A DNA stretch of 64,000 nt from an uncultured Polaribacter sp. (lineage in GTDB: Bacteria; Bacteroidota; Bacteroidia; Flavobacteriales; Flavobacteriaceae), in contig CALSME010000001.1 of the NCBI GenBank assembly GCA_943787375.1, positions 134,001 to 198,000 on the forward strand, read 5' to 3'. Under the pieces are notes generated by a model. The model saw only the letters and a list, made by a program, of their open reading frames with translations. It was not told where the DNA came from and did not search any database. Positions 19,371-28,966 of the stretch are shown in pieces. A program made the position numbers and the translations under genes. Every line of letters starts with the position of its first letter. Positions within the stretch are counted from its first letter, which is position 1.

Positions 19371-20456
19371 TTATCCTTTGTAAAAAGGCAATTTAACGAC
19401 TGTTGCTGGAATTGCTTTTTTACGAATCTGAATGTGTATTTGTGTTCCTGATTTCGCAAAGGCTCTTGGTACGTAGCCCATTCCAATACCCTTTTGTAAA
19501 CTCGGACTCATGGTTCCAGAAGTTACATTTCCAATAACACTTCCTTCGGTATCAACGATATCATATCCATGTCTTGGAATGCCTCTTTCGTTCAATTCGA
19601 AAGCAACAAGTCTCCGTGCTGGTTTTACTTCTTTTTGTGCTGCTAAAGCCGGTGCATTTATAAAATCTTTTGTGAATTTGGTGATCCAACCTAAACCTGC
19701 TTCTATCGGAGATGTAGTGTCGTTAATATCATTCCCATAAAGGCAATAACCCATTTCTAAACGTAAAGTATCTCTTGCAGCTAAACCGATGGGTTTAATT
19801 CCAAAGTTTGCTCCAGCTTCAAATACTTTATTCCAAATTTGTACCACTTCATCATTCTTACAGTAAATTTCAAATCCTCCAGCACCCGTATATCCAGTTG
19901 CTGAAATAATCACATTTTCGATGCCTGCAAAATCACCCACTTTGAAACTGTAAAAAGGAATGTCTGCCAAATCTAAGGAAGATAACGACTGCATTGCGGC
20001 TACCGCTTTTGGTCCTTGAATTGCCAATAGCGAATAGGCTTCTGAAAGGTCTTTTAGCTCCGCTCCAAAGGTTTCATTGTGTTTCGAAATCCAATTCCAG
20101 TCCTTTTCAATATTCGAAGCATTTACGACAAGTAAATACTGGCTTTCTTTTATTTTATAGCAAATAAGGTCATCTACAATTCCATTGTTTTCATTTGGAA
20201 AACAACTATATTGAGCATCACCATCGGACAATTTAGAAACATCATTTGAAGTTACTCGCTGTAAGAGTGCCAATGCATTTTCTCCACTTACCAAAAACTC
20301 ACCCATATGACTTACGTCAAAAACACCAATAGATTCCCTTACGGTAAGATGTTCTGCTGTAACTCCTTCATACTGTACAGGCATATTATACCCTGCGAAA
20401 GGAACCATTTTTGCGCCTAATGAAACATGTATGTCGTGCAATGCTATATTTTTCAT
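19371..20456 (-). CDS. gcvT: Glycine cleavage system T protein (aminomethyltransferase)
   Basis: 361 residues from the chosen ATG at 20456; a longer frame reaches 20513 but adds residues unlike the family. T protein moves the methylene group of aminomethyl-lipoyl-H protein to tetrahydrofolate and releases ammonia. The start [32 protein letters not shown], the folate-binding region NIEKDWNWI and [11 protein letters not shown] are all typical. The other gcv genes are not nearby, which is common in Flavobacteria. Confidence 0.95.
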   Translation of the reverse strand: MKNIALHDIHVSLGAKMVPFAGYNMPVQYEGVTAEHLTVRESIGVFDVSHMGEFLVSGENALALLQRVTSNDVSKLSDGDAQYSCFPNENNGIVDDLICYKIKESQYLLVVNASNIEKDWNWISKHNETFGAELKDLSEAYSLLAIQGPKAVAAMQSLSSLDLADIPFYSFKVGDFAGIENVIISATGYTGAGGFEIYCKNDEVVQIWNKVFEAGANFGIKPIGLAARDTLRLEMGYCLYGNDINDTTSPIEAGLGWITKFTKDFINAPALAAQKEVKPARRLVAFELNERGIPRHGYDIVDTEGSVIGNVTSGTMSPSLQKGIGMGYVPRAFAKSGTQIHIQIRKKAIPATVVKLPFYKG

Positions 20457-20574
20457 TTGTAGTTTTCTTAAATTTTTTGCTAAATTATTGAAAAATAGAC
20501 AATAATCAATCACTAAATTTTCGTTAATTTTCTAAAATAGGAAGCGCGACAATTTCATCTATGAATTTAAGTAG

Positions 20575-20608
20575 CAGGAACAGTTTAAGTATACTTTAAG
20601 GGTTCCTG
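20575..20608. repeat. Intergenic perfect-arm palindrome of unknown function
   Basis: CAGGAAC (20575-20581) and GTTCCTG (20602-20608) flank an inner near-palindrome AAGTATACTT. It sits between the divergent gcvT and VF530-type genes. It could be an operator for a dimeric regulator or a 5'-UTR hairpin. There is no T-run, so it is not an obvious terminator. Confidence 0.45.
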
Positions 20609-20661
20609 GTCCAGAAAATTGTATTAATTTTGGAAAATAGCGAAATACAGCTTTTTATAAT

Positions 20662-20669
20662 TATTTTTG
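20662..20669 (+). promoter_or_regulatory. Candidate -7 element for the VF530-type gene
   Basis: TATTTTTG, an exact TAnnTTTG match, lies 22 bases before the ATG at 20692. A TTTG at 20629-20632 is further upstream than the usual spacing. Confidence 0.4.
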
Positions 20670-20691
20670 TTTTACCCGATTTAGATAAATA

Positions 20692-20913
20692 ATGAGCAAC
20701 GAACAACCGAATAACCCCATGCATGGGATTAAATTAGCAACCATTTTAGAAGAACTTTTTAAAGAATATGGGTGGGAAGAATTAGGAGATATCTTAAATA
20801 TAAAAGCATTTCAGAACAATCCAACCTACAAATCGAGTTTAAAATTCTTAAGAACGACTCCATGGGCGAGAGAGAAAATAGAGAAACTCTATGAAAAAAC
20901 CATGTTGAAATAA
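20692..20913 (+). CDS. VF530-family (DUF2132) small DNA-binding-type protein
   Basis: 73 residues, a complete small protein. The sequence around MHGIKLATILEELFKEYGW and the middle part SLKFLRTTPWARE(K) with the invariant T-P-W-A-R match the VF530 family, whose Vibrio member has a DNA-binding-like fold. Its function in the cell is unknown. It is a single gene between gcvT and thrC. Confidence 0.85.
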   Translation: MSNEQPNNPMHGIKLATILEELFKEYGWEELGDILNIKAFQNNPTYKSSLKFLRTTPWAREKIEKLYEKTMLK

Positions 20914-20966
20914 ATAAAGGCTTCTCGTTTACAAAACCGAAAAACATTTAGAATATTCCTCTATAT

Positions 20967-22253
20967 TTATTCTGCGTTTAAAGAACTCTTTAACTCTTCG
21001 TAAGTACGAATCTTTAGAGATACTTTTTCTTTGCCAATTACTTTTTTGATTTGTTCAGGAATTTCAATGGAGACAGGTAGTGTAGTTTCTACAACATCTA
21101 AAAACTTCACAGGATGGGCCGTTTCTAAGAATACACCGTACTCATTTTCTTCTAAATCATATTTCTGTAATCCCAAATATCCTACTGCTCCATGCGGATC
21201 TGCAATATATCCACTTTCTGTGAAAATTGATTGCATCGCTTTTTTGGTAATCTCATCTGTAAAACTATACGATGAGAATTTATTTTTCAAGGCCATCAAA
21301 TCATTATTAAATAACTCTTGAATTCGAATAAAATTACTAGGGTTTCCAACATCCATTGCATTTGAAATGGTAGCTTTAGATGGTTTTGGAACGTAGTTTC
21401 CGTTTTCTAAATAATTGGAAACAGTATCATTGATATTGGTAGCTGCAATAAAGTGTTTTATGGGTAATCCTAATTTATTAGCCATGATTCCTGCGCAAAT
21501 ATTTCCGAAATTTCCACTTGGTACTGAGAAAACCAATTCTTTATTTTGCTTCTTTAATTGTTTGTATGCAAAGAAAAAGTAAAACATTTGTGGCAACCAA
21601 CGTGCCACATTTATGGAATTTGCAGAGGTCAGTGTTCGTTGTATCGTTTTATCCAAAAAAGCTGTTTTTACCATGTCTTGGCAATCATCAAAAACCCCAT
21701 CTACTTCCAATGCAGTAATGTTGTTTCCTAAAGTAGTCAATTGTCGCTCTTGAATATCGCTTACTTTTCCACTTGGGTATAAGATTACTACTTTTATTCC
21801 TTTCGCATTTAAAAAACCATTTGCAACGGCTCCCCCAGTATCTCCAGAGGTTGCTACTAATACCGTAATTTCTTTGTCATTGTCACGATTGAAATACGCT
21901 AAGCATGAACTCATAAAACGTGCACCAACGTCTTTAAAAGCCATTGTGGGTCCATGAAATAATTCAAGCGTACCTATGTTTTCTTCAATTTCTACAACAG
22001 GAAAATCAAAAGAAACTGTTTCCTTAATAATTTCTTTTAATACGGTTTCAGGAATTTCATCTCCTACAAATTGTTTGATGGCTTCAAAGGCAATTTCTTC
22101 ATGACTATATTGTTCAATGTTTTCGATAAAATCTTTTGATAGTGGCGTAATATTTTCTGGAAAATAAATTCCCCTGTCTTTTGCAAGCCCTTCTATTACT
22201 GCATTCTTAAACGATGTGTTTGGTGATTTTCGATGTAAACTGTAATAGTTCAT
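20967..22253 (-). CDS. thrC: Threonine synthase
   Basis: Converts O-phosphohomoserine to threonine with PLP. The PLP lysine is in HGPTMAFKDVGARF near residue 105; ATSGDTGGAVANGF and SVPSGNFGNICAG bind the cofactor phosphate. 428 residues, normal length for this clade. Third gene of the minus-strand thrA-thrB-thrC operon, 57 bases after thrB. Confidence 0.96.
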   Translation of the reverse strand: MNYYSLHRKSPNTSFKNAVIEGLAKDRGIYFPENITPLSKDFIENIEQYSHEEIAFEAIKQFVGDEIPETVLKEIIKETVSFDFPVVEIEENIGTLELFHGPTMAFKDVGARFMSSCLAYFNRDNDKEITVLVATSGDTGGAVANGFLNAKGIKVVILYPSGKVSDIQERQLTTLGNNITALEVDGVFDDCQDMVKTAFLDKTIQRTLTSANSINVARWLPQMFYFFFAYKQLKKQNKELVFSVPSGNFGNICAGIMANKLGLPIKHFIAATNINDTVSNYLENGNYVPKPSKATISNAMDVGNPSNFIRIQELFNNDLMALKNKFSSYSFTDEITKKAMQSIFTESGYIADPHGAVGYLGLQKYDLEENEYGVFLETAHPVKFLDVVETTLPVSIEIPEQIKKVIGKEKVSLKIRTYEELKSSLNAE

Positions 22254-22310
22254 TATTGTAATTTTTTTTTAAATTTAAGGTATTGACAAAGCAAAAAATG
22301 AATATAAAAA

Positions 22311-23234
22311 CTATTTAATAATTTTCATTCCTTGTGGATTTATTTTCGAAATAAACATTTCAAAACTAATTCCTGTTTCTTGATAGGCTGCTTCAATCGC
22401 TTTATACACGTTTTTTGCACTTTCATCTCCTTTACATAGAGCGAAAATTGTGGGGCCAGACCCACTAATTCCTGCTCCTAAAGCTCCTGCTTTTATTGCA
22501 TTTGTTTTTACTTCGTCGAAAAAAGGAATTAAGCCTTTTCGAAAAGGTTCTACAATAACATCCACCAATGAGTTGCTAATCAATTCATAATTATTTGTAA
22601 ATAGGCCACTTACCAAACCTCCTACATTTGCCCATTGTGTAACAGCATCTTGCAAAGCGATCTCTTTTGGCAGTACCTCTCGTGCATCTTTTGTTTTTAT
22701 AGCAATCTGAGGATGAATTGCAACTACTCTTAGTTCTTTAGGTACGGGAAGTTTTATAACTTCCAATGGTTCATAACTCCTCACTAAAACAAATCCGCCA
22801 TAAATTGCAGCAGCCACGTTGTCTGCAATTGCAGATCCGCAAGCAACTTCTTCACCATACATTGCAAATTTTGTCAATTCTAAGTTGGAATATTGATGTG
22901 CTAAAAATTGATTTACTCCAAATGCAGCACCCGCAGCACTTGCTGCGCTACTGCCTAGACCACTACCTGGAGAAAAACCTTTGTGAATGGTTAGTGCAAT
23001 ACCGAAATCGGCTTTTGCCTCTAATAATATTTTTTTAATTACAGCGCTTGCTGCATTTTCATCAACGTTGTAAGGCAATACTGCACCGGTAATGTTGGTA
23101 ATTTTAACTCCTTTTTCTACGGTTTTTGTAAAGGTCATTTCATCTCCAATTGCATCTACTGCAAAACCCAAAGAATCAAATCCGCAAGAAACATTAGCAA
23201 CCGTAGCTGGAGCAAATATTTTTAAATAATCCAT
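22311..23234 (-). CDS. thrB: Homoserine kinase
   Basis: GHMP kinase that phosphorylates homoserine. 307 residues. The GHMP ATP-binding motif PGSGLGSSAASAAGA lies near residues 88-102, and the C-terminal GAGISGSGPTIFALC is the third GHMP motif. It lies 96 bases after thrA, in one operon with thrC. Confidence 0.96.
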   Translation of the reverse strand: MDYLKIFAPATVANVSCGFDSLGFAVDAIGDEMTFTKTVEKGVKITNITGAVLPYNVDENAASAVIKKILLEAKADFGIALTIHKGFSPGSGLGSSAASAAGAAFGVNQFLAHQYSNLELTKFAMYGEEVACGSAIADNVAAAIYGGFVLVRSYEPLEVIKLPVPKELRVVAIHPQIAIKTKDAREVLPKEIALQDAVTQWANVGGLVSGLFTNNYELISNSLVDVIVEPFRKGLIPFFDEVKTNAIKAGALGAGISGSGPTIFALCKGDESAKNVYKAIEAAYQETGISFEMFISKINPQGMKIIK

Positions 23235-23330
23235 GATTTATAGTATATAAAGTTTGAAAAATTAAAAAGCACTTTTTTTTAATCTATAAGTTCTATTATT
23301 TTTCACTTTTTAGTCTTTTTTTAATCTAAT

Positions 23331-25775
23331 TTACAAATTTCCAATTCTGATAATGTCTGCAAAAATACCCGACGCTGTTACATCTGCTCCTGCACCAGCT
23401 CCTTTGATTATAAGTGGATTTTTTGAATACCTGTCCGTGAAAAATAACACGATATTGTCACTTCCTTCCAGATTATAAAAAGGATGTTCTGGAGCAATCT
23501 GTTGCAAGCCAACATTGGCATTTCCATTTTCAAATGTTGCCACATATTTTAAACGACAATTTTTAGTATTTGCTTCGTTGAATAAGTTTTTGAAATGTGC
23601 TTCATTTTGTACCAAAGATTCATAAAAAGCATCATTATTTGATGTTTTTAAGCTGTTTTCGGGTAAAAAAGCATTGTTTTCTATGTTTTCTAATTCTAAA
23701 TTGTAGCCACTTTCTCTGGCTAGAATTAGAATTTTTCTTGCAACATCAATACCACTTAAATCAATTTTTGGATCTGGCTCTGTATACCCTTCCTTTTGTG
23801 CTTGTGCTACCACATCATGAAAGGTGGTGTTTTCGTTGTAGTTGTTAAATACAAAGTTTAAACTTCCTGATAAAACCGCTTGAATTTTATGTACTCGATC
23901 GCCTGAAGCAACTAAGTTTTTTAAAGTGTCAATGATGGGTAAACCTGCTCCAACATTCGTTTCAAATAAGAAAGGAGCATTGTATTTTCTTGCAGTTTCT
24001 TTTAATTTTTTATAATTCTCTAAAGTAGAGGCACAGGCAATCTTATTACAGGTTACGACACCAATACTTTCGCTTAAGTAGTTTTCGTAAAATTCTGAAA
24101 CTTGCTGATTGGCGGTATTGTCTACAAAAACACTGTTTCTTAAGTTGCTGCTTTTTACTTTTTCAAAGAAGGCTATCAAACTCGTTGGTGTTCCGTTTTC
24201 TAATGGTTTTTTCCAGTTTTCCAAGTCAATACCATTTTCATCGATAAACATTTTTCGAGAGTTTGAAATTCCAACAACTTTAATACTTAGTTTTAAATGC
24301 TTTTTTAAGTATTTTTTTTGCTGATGAATTTGAGCTAAAAAGCGTTCTCCAACATTTCCAACACCAGTAACAAAGAGGTTCAGTTGTTTTATTTTTTCTT
24401 CAAAAAATTGTTCATGTAAAGTATTTAATGCTTTTTTCGCATCTTTTTTATTAATGACTGCCGAAATATTTTTTTCTGAGGCTCCCTGAGCAATTGCGCG
24501 AATATTGACATTGTTTTTTCCTAAAGAACTAAACATTTTTCCGCTCAATCCTTGGTGGTTTTTCATATTGTCTCCAACCAAAGCAATAATGCATAAATCT
24601 TGCTCTAAAATAACAGGTCTTACTTTTTGCTGATGAATTTCATATTCAAAGGTACTATCAATTAATTTTTGAGCCCGATATGCGTCTTTATTTTCAACAC
24701 CGATACAAATGGACAATTCAGAAGATGCTTGGGTAATTAAAGTGATGTTGATTTCATGGAAAGAAAGTACTTCGAATAAACGTTTAGAAAATCCTGGCAT
24801 TCCTACCATTCCAGTACCACCTAATGTAATCAGTGTTATGTTTTCTATATAACTGATTCCTTTAACAGGTTGGTTATTGGTGTGGGTATCTTTGGTAATT
24901 CGAGTCCCGATATCTTCAGGTTGAAATGTGTTTTTAATGACAATTGGGATTTCTTTTTGTAAAACAGGTTGAATTGTTGGAGGGTAAATCACTTTTGCCC
25001 CAAAATGTGATAATTCCATGGCTTCGTGATACGAAATATGAGGGATGGCAAATGCTTGTTTTACAATGCTTGGATTGGAAGTGAACATTCCGCTTACGTC
25101 TGTCCATATTTGCAATTCTTTGGCATCTAAAGCCGCTGCATAAATTGCCGCTGAATAATCAGAACCACCCCGCCCCAATGTCGTTGTTTGTCCTTGGTTT
25201 GTCCGAGCAACAAAACCAGGCATTAACGTAACATGTGCAGTAGCGTCCTTAAAGTAGTCTGAAATGTTTTTGTTCGTTGCTGGAAAATCAACTACAGCAT
25301 CTAAATACATTTCAGAGGCAATAATTAAATCTCGACTGTCTTTGTAGATGGTGTCGATTTTTAAATTAGAAATTTCTGCAATGATAGAAGCCGATAATAA
25401 TTCACCAAAACTAGAGATTGTAGCCAATGTCTTTGGACTCAATTCTTCCAATAAATAACATCCTTTGTAAATTGTTTCTAGTTGGTTGAATAATTCTTTG
25501 ATGTGTGCAACGATCGTAGGTTGTTGCTCTGTAGGAATTAACTCTTCAATGACATTAAAATGATGTTTTTCTAATTTTTGAATGATCTCCTTATAGCCGC
25601 TATTTTTATTTTGTGCCAAGTGTGCTCCTTCAATTAATGCATTTGTTGTTTTACCAAAGGCAGAAACCACTACGATTACTTTTTGTTTTTTAGACGTAGC
25701 AATAATAATATTTATTACTTTTTTTATGTTTTCTGAACTAGCTACCGAGGAACCTCCAAATTTTAAGACTTTCAT
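23331..25775 (-). CDS. thrA: Bifunctional aspartokinase / homoserine dehydrogenase
   Basis: 814 residues catalysing the first and third steps from aspartate to homoserine. The aspartokinase part (residues 1 to about 290) has KFGGSSVAS at the N-terminus and TLGRGGSDYSA. Two ACT-type regulatory segments lie around residues 300-460 (LITLGGTGMVGMPG, IIALVGDNMKNHQGLSGK). The homoserine dehydrogenase part starts near residue 465 (LFVTGVGNVGERFL) and includes VLSGSLNFVFN. The ACT segments suggest end-product inhibition, probably by threonine. A Thr/Ile-rich leader peptide lies upstream, suggesting attenuation as well. Confidence 0.96.
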   Translation of the reverse strand: MKVLKFGGSSVASSENIKKVINIIIATSKKQKVIVVVSAFGKTTNALIEGAHLAQNKNSGYKEIIQKLEKHHFNVIEELIPTEQQPTIVAHIKELFNQLETIYKGCYLLEELSPKTLATISSFGELLSASIIAEISNLKIDTIYKDSRDLIIASEMYLDAVVDFPATNKNISDYFKDATAHVTLMPGFVARTNQGQTTTLGRGGSDYSAAIYAAALDAKELQIWTDVSGMFTSNPSIVKQAFAIPHISYHEAMELSHFGAKVIYPPTIQPVLQKEIPIVIKNTFQPEDIGTRITKDTHTNNQPVKGISYIENITLITLGGTGMVGMPGFSKRLFEVLSFHEINITLITQASSELSICIGVENKDAYRAQKLIDSTFEYEIHQQKVRPVILEQDLCIIALVGDNMKNHQGLSGKMFSSLGKNNVNIRAIAQGASEKNISAVINKKDAKKALNTLHEQFFEEKIKQLNLFVTGVGNVGERFLAQIHQQKKYLKKHLKLSIKVVGISNSRKMFIDENGIDLENWKKPLENGTPTSLIAFFEKVKSSNLRNSVFVDNTANQQVSEFYENYLSESIGVVTCNKIACASTLENYKKLKETARKYNAPFLFETNVGAGLPIIDTLKNLVASGDRVHKIQAVLSGSLNFVFNNYNENTTFHDVVAQAQKEGYTEPDPKIDLSGIDVARKILILARESGYNLELENIENNAFLPENSLKTSNNDAFYESLVQNEAHFKNLFNEANTKNCRLKYVATFENGNANVGLQQIAPEHPFYNLEGSDNIVLFFTDRYSKNPLIIKGAGAGADVTASGIFADIIRIGNL

Positions 25776-25816
25776 TTTTTTTAATAAAATAGTGATAAAT
25801 AATTTTTATGAATTTG

Positions 25817-25837
25817 TTTTCGAATCTTTCTCGAAAA
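25817..25837 (-). promoter_or_regulatory. 5'-UTR hairpin before thrA
   Basis: A 7-bp perfect inverted repeat (TTTTCGA / TCGAAAA, spacer 7 bases) in the thrA leader transcript, between the long-range stem and the thrA start. No T-run follows, so it is not by itself a classic terminator; it may be an alternative pairing state of the leader. Confidence 0.4.
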
Positions 25838-25850
25838 ATATGATGACCTA

Positions 25851-25929
25851 ATTTGATATGAAAAATAAGAACCCCTAAAGGGTAATAATCGAAGAAATGC
25901 GAATGGTACCAATAGTAGCCATATCAAAT
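25851..25929 (-). promoter_or_regulatory. thrA leader RNA with long-range stem (candidate attenuator)
   Basis: On the minus strand ATTTGATATG (25929-25920) is the exact reverse complement of CATATCAAAT (25860-25851), 59 bases downstream. The left arm ends in the ATG of the leader peptide, and the leader coding region fills most of the enclosed loop. Within the loop ACCC/GGGT at the leader stop codon (25871-25883) is followed by TTCTTATTTTT, which is U-rich. Ribosome position on the leader would decide which pairings form. This 314-base gap before thrA holds nothing else that I recognise. Confidence 0.6.
25875..25922 (-). CDS. Threonine/isoleucine-rich leader peptide of the thr operon
   Basis: A 15-residue peptide MATIGTIRISSIITL with three Thr and five Ile codons, reading ATG at 25922 to TAG at 25875. 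The same frame is open further upstream to a GTG at 25979 and is also Ile/Thr-rich there (NINLHIISLTISAILFD), giving up to 34 residues. However, the GTG would lie at the predicted transcription start. Composition and position are like ThrL of enterobacteria, where Thr and Ile codons sense both amino acids. No homology claim is made. Confidence 0.7.
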   Translation of the reverse strand: MATIGTIRISSIITL

Positions 25930-25983
25930 AGAATTGCTGAAATGGTTAATGAAATAATATGTAGATTTATGTTATTCACAAGG

Positions 25984-25991
25984 CAAAAATA
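25984..25991 (-). promoter_or_regulatory. -7 promoter element for the thr leader
   Basis: On the minus strand TATTTTTG exactly matches TAnnTTTG. Initiation would be about 7 bases downstream (near 25977), giving a leader of roughly 200 bases before thrA. No clear -33 element is seen. Confidence 0.5.
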
Positions 25992-26089
25992 TTGTTAATA
26001 ATCAATAAAGTAACTTTTATTAAAGATTTTTTTATGTGAACCCCTTATTTATATCAAATGATTAAAAATAGCTACTATAAAATATTAAA

Positions 26090-27658
26090 TTAGTTTCTTT
26101 TTATGGATTTATTTGCCTTTTCCTTAATGATCATAGCAATGGGTTTGTTTTTAACTTTACTTTCCAACCAAGATAAAATATCTAAATATAAAAAAGCTCT
26201 TTTTTCATATTGATGATTTTCATATTTACTTAATCGTGCATGTATTTTTTGAAATTCGTTTTTAATTTCATGCGGATACACATCACTTAAATCTCGAATA
26301 GAGGTAATGAATTCTTTTTGTACTTCCTGTAAGTTTTCCATTTTCAATAAAAACTTATAGGTATCTACAAACTGTCTTTCCAAATCATAATCCAATCCAC
26401 ATTCATAGTGTGCTATTAAGTTTAAGATCCTTGCAAAACACTGCAAGTCTTCAGCAACTTTTAAATCTTTGGTGTTAATAATCTTACTTAAATAGAAGAT
26501 GCATTCTTTATTTTTATTCATTCCAAAATACAAACAAGCAATTTTGTAATACAAAATCACAATATGATGATTGTCCAATCTAGATTGATACGTTTCTATT
26601 TTTGTATTGATAATGTCTACTAAATATTCCCCTTCACTAAAGGTTGCTTCTAGAAAATGCAAATGCAACTTATTGGTATAAAAATAGAGAAAGATGAGAA
26701 TCTCTGTATTGCTATTAAATGGAATACTTTTATTCTCAATTTCATTTTCGAAGTAGCTGAGTTCTTCTTTGAATTTTTGGTTGTTTTTCACTAAAAAAGA
26801 GGCCTCCAAAAGGTAGTTTTTTCCTTTTAAATAAAAGACGGGATGCAAGGAAATGAGCTCTTTATGATTTTTGAATAAGTCGACCCATTTACTTGCGTAT
26901 TTATAGCTTTGTAAAAAGTTCTGTGTTAATAAACTGAACCATAAGTGCGATTTATAGAGCCACAATTTTTCTCGAAATCCAAAGTCTGAAAAATCATATT
27001 TTGGTAGTTTCTCATTAAAATAATTTGTTATAAAAAGCAACTCTTCATTGTTTTTTACATACCCATTTTGTAGCAAATGACTGTACAATTGTAAAGATAA
27101 ATTGGAGAGTTTGCTTGTGGTTACATTTAGCTGACTTAAATTTTTTGCTTGCACAGATAGAAAATCAGCACGAGAACTAATACTTCGGGTAATGTACTGT
27201 GTTTCAATTACTTTTTCTAACTCTACAATTTCATAAGCTACATTCTTTTCTTCGTTATCAATAGCCAATCCCTTCGCTTTCTCTAATAATTTTAAACTTT
27301 GCTTGTATAGCCCTTTTTGATATAGAATGGTGGCAAAATCAAGCTGTTCTCTAATTTGAAGGCGAATATTTTGGTGAGAAGGATTGAGTCGCAAACTAAT
27401 TAAAATTTGCTTGTATAAGTGTGCTTTTAAGTTCGATAATTGTTGTTTGGTGACAATATTACTTTTAATAATTTCCTTTTCATTGTAGGCCTTCATTTTG
27501 TCTAAAAACTTAAACAAAGAAAAGAATTTAGCATCTACATTTCCACCCAATCTACTCACATAAAGGTTGAATTGCCTCTTTTCTGATTTTGATAAGGATT
27601 TTATCAAAATAAACAAGGAATCCTTTTGTTGGTTGAGTGATGTAATGCTTTTGCTCAT
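26090..27658 (-). CDS. Conserved hypothetical protein, helical-repeat type
   Basis: About 522 residues from the ATG at 27658; a longer frame to 27706 adds a hydrophobic stretch that would cross the upstream region. The protein lacks a signal peptide and is rich in Leu, Lys and Tyr, with helical pairs such as LYQKGLYKQSLKLLEKAKGLA, suggesting a TPR-like solenoid in the cytoplasm. No catalytic motif is seen. It sits between the thr operon and the divergent leu operon. Any link to amino acid control is speculation. Confidence 0.7.
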   Translation of the reverse strand: MSKSITSLNQQKDSLFILIKSLSKSEKRQFNLYVSRLGGNVDAKFFSLFKFLDKMKAYNEKEIIKSNIVTKQQLSNLKAHLYKQILISLRLNPSHQNIRLQIREQLDFATILYQKGLYKQSLKLLEKAKGLAIDNEEKNVAYEIVELEKVIETQYITRSISSRADFLSVQAKNLSQLNVTTSKLSNLSLQLYSHLLQNGYVKNNEELLFITNYFNEKLPKYDFSDFGFREKLWLYKSHLWFSLLTQNFLQSYKYASKWVDLFKNHKELISLHPVFYLKGKNYLLEASFLVKNNQKFKEELSYFENEIENKSIPFNSNTEILIFLYFYTNKLHLHFLEATFSEGEYLVDIINTKIETYQSRLDNHHIVILYYKIACLYFGMNKNKECIFYLSKIINTKDLKVAEDLQCFARILNLIAHYECGLDYDLERQFVDTYKFLLKMENLQEVQKEFITSIRDLSDVYPHEIKNEFQKIHARLSKYENHQYEKRAFLYLDILSWLESKVKNKPIAMIIKEKANKSIKRN

Positions 27659-27752
27659 AAAGTACTGATTATAAATAACTTGGGTATTAAAAAAAAGAAG
27701 TAGCAATCGTATTTAGTACGCTTAAAACATCCTTTTAATAAAGCCCAAGATA

Positions 27753-27760
27753 TACATTTG
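27753..27760 (+). promoter_or_regulatory. -7 promoter element for the leu operon
   Basis: TACATTTG matches TAnnTTTG exactly. Initiation near 27767 would exclude the TTG start at 27758 and favours the leuA ATG at 27791. A pair of inverted half-sites CTTGGG (27679-27684) and CCCAAG (27744-27749) brackets the upstream region and could be an operator. Confidence 0.5.
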
Positions 27761-27790
27761 ATTTATATATATGAAATACAAAATATAAAG

Positions 27791-28966
27791 ATGCAGGATA
27801 ATAAAGTTCAAATTTTTGATACTACCCTAAGAGATGGAGAACAAGTGCCAGGATGTAAACTGGATACGAAACAAAAGTTGGTGATTGCGGAACGTTTAGA
27901 TTTGTTAGGTGTCAATGTTATCGAAGCTGGGTTTCCTGTCTCCAGTCCAGGAGATTTTAATTCTGTTACAGAGATTTCAAAAATAGTAAAAAATGCAACG
28001 GTTTGTGGATTGACAAGAGCCGTAGAAAATGATATAAAAGTAGCCGCAGAAGCCTTGAAATATGCCAAATTTCCTAGAATTCATACTGGGATTGGTACCA
28101 GCGATTCCCATATAAAATTTAAATTCAATACTACTAGAGAAAAAGTAATTGAACGCGCTGTAAAAGCCGTTTCGTATTCAAAATCCTTTGTAGAAGATGT
28201 TGAGTTTTACGCCGAAGATGCTGGTAGAACGGAGAATGAATATTTAGCAAGCGTATGCGAAGCAGTTATTAAAGCGGGAGCTACTGTATTAAATATTCCA
28301 GACACAACAGGATACTGCTTGCCAGAAGAATATGGTGCAAAAATAAAATACCTAAGAGAAAATGTAAAAGGCATCGAAAATGTAATTCTTTCCTGTCATT
28401 GTCATAACGATCTAGGAATGGCAACCGCAAATTCAATTGCAGGAGTTATGAACGGGGCACGTCAAATAGAATGTACGATCAACGGAATTGGTGAGCGCGC
28501 AGGAAATACTGCCTTAGAAGAAGTGGTGATGGTTTTAAAGCAACACCCGTATTTGAATTTGGTGACCGATATCAATACAAAATTATTATACGATACCAGT
28601 ATTTTGGTTCGTGAAAGTATGGGAATGCCTGTACAACCCAATAAGGCAATTGTGGGTGCAAATGCCTTTGCGCACAGTTCTGGAATTCACCAAGACGGTG
28701 TAATTAAAAACAGAGAAACATATGAAATAATGAATCCTGAAGATGTGGGTGTTACAGAAAGTGCCATTATTTTAACTGCAAGAAGTGGTAGAGCCGCATT
28801 GGCCTACAGAGCAAAAAAGATTGGATACGAATTGACAAAGGTGCAGCTAGATTATGCCTATGAAGCATTTCTTGAATATGCAGATAAACAGAAAGAAGTA
28901 ATGAATGACGATCTTCATTTGATTCTAAAAAAAGTAAATAAAATTTCTAAAATAACAATGGCATAA
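27791..28966 (+). CDS. leuA: 2-isopropylmalate synthase, short form
   Basis: Condenses acetyl-CoA with 2-ketoisovalerate. The HMGL-like barrel is complete: [13 protein letters not shown] near residue 8, [16 protein letters not shown] and [14 protein letters not shown] carry metal and substrate residues. The protein is 391 residues and stops after the accessory helical region, so the C-terminal LeuA allosteric domain of longer (about 510-residue) enzymes is missing. This would remove leucine feedback inhibition. The start is the ATG after the promoter. leuC overlaps its stop (TAATG). Confidence 0.9.
   Translation: MQDNKVQIFDTTLRDGEQVPGCKLDTKQKLVIAERLDLLGVNVIEAGFPVSSPGDFNSVTEISKIVKNATVCGLTRAVENDIKVAAEALKYAKFPRIHTGIGTSDSHIKFKFNTTREKVIERAVKAVSYSKSFVEDVEFYAEDAGRTENEYLASVCEAVIKAGATVLNIPDTTGYCLPEEYGAKIKYLRENVKGIENVILSCHCHNDLGMATANSIAGVMNGARQIECTINGIGERAGNTALEEVVMVLKQHPYLNLVTDINTKLLYDTSILVRESMGMPVQPNKAIVGANAFAHSSGIHQDGVIKNRETYEIMNPEDVGVTESAIILTARSGRAALAYRAKKIGYELTKVQLDYAYEAFLEYADKQKEVMNDDLHLILKKVNKISKITMA

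Noticed and set aside
27758..27790. leuA start at TTG 27758
   Set aside because: The TTG overlaps the TAnnTTTG promoter element; the ATG at 27791 fits the transcript and the usual LeuA N-terminus.
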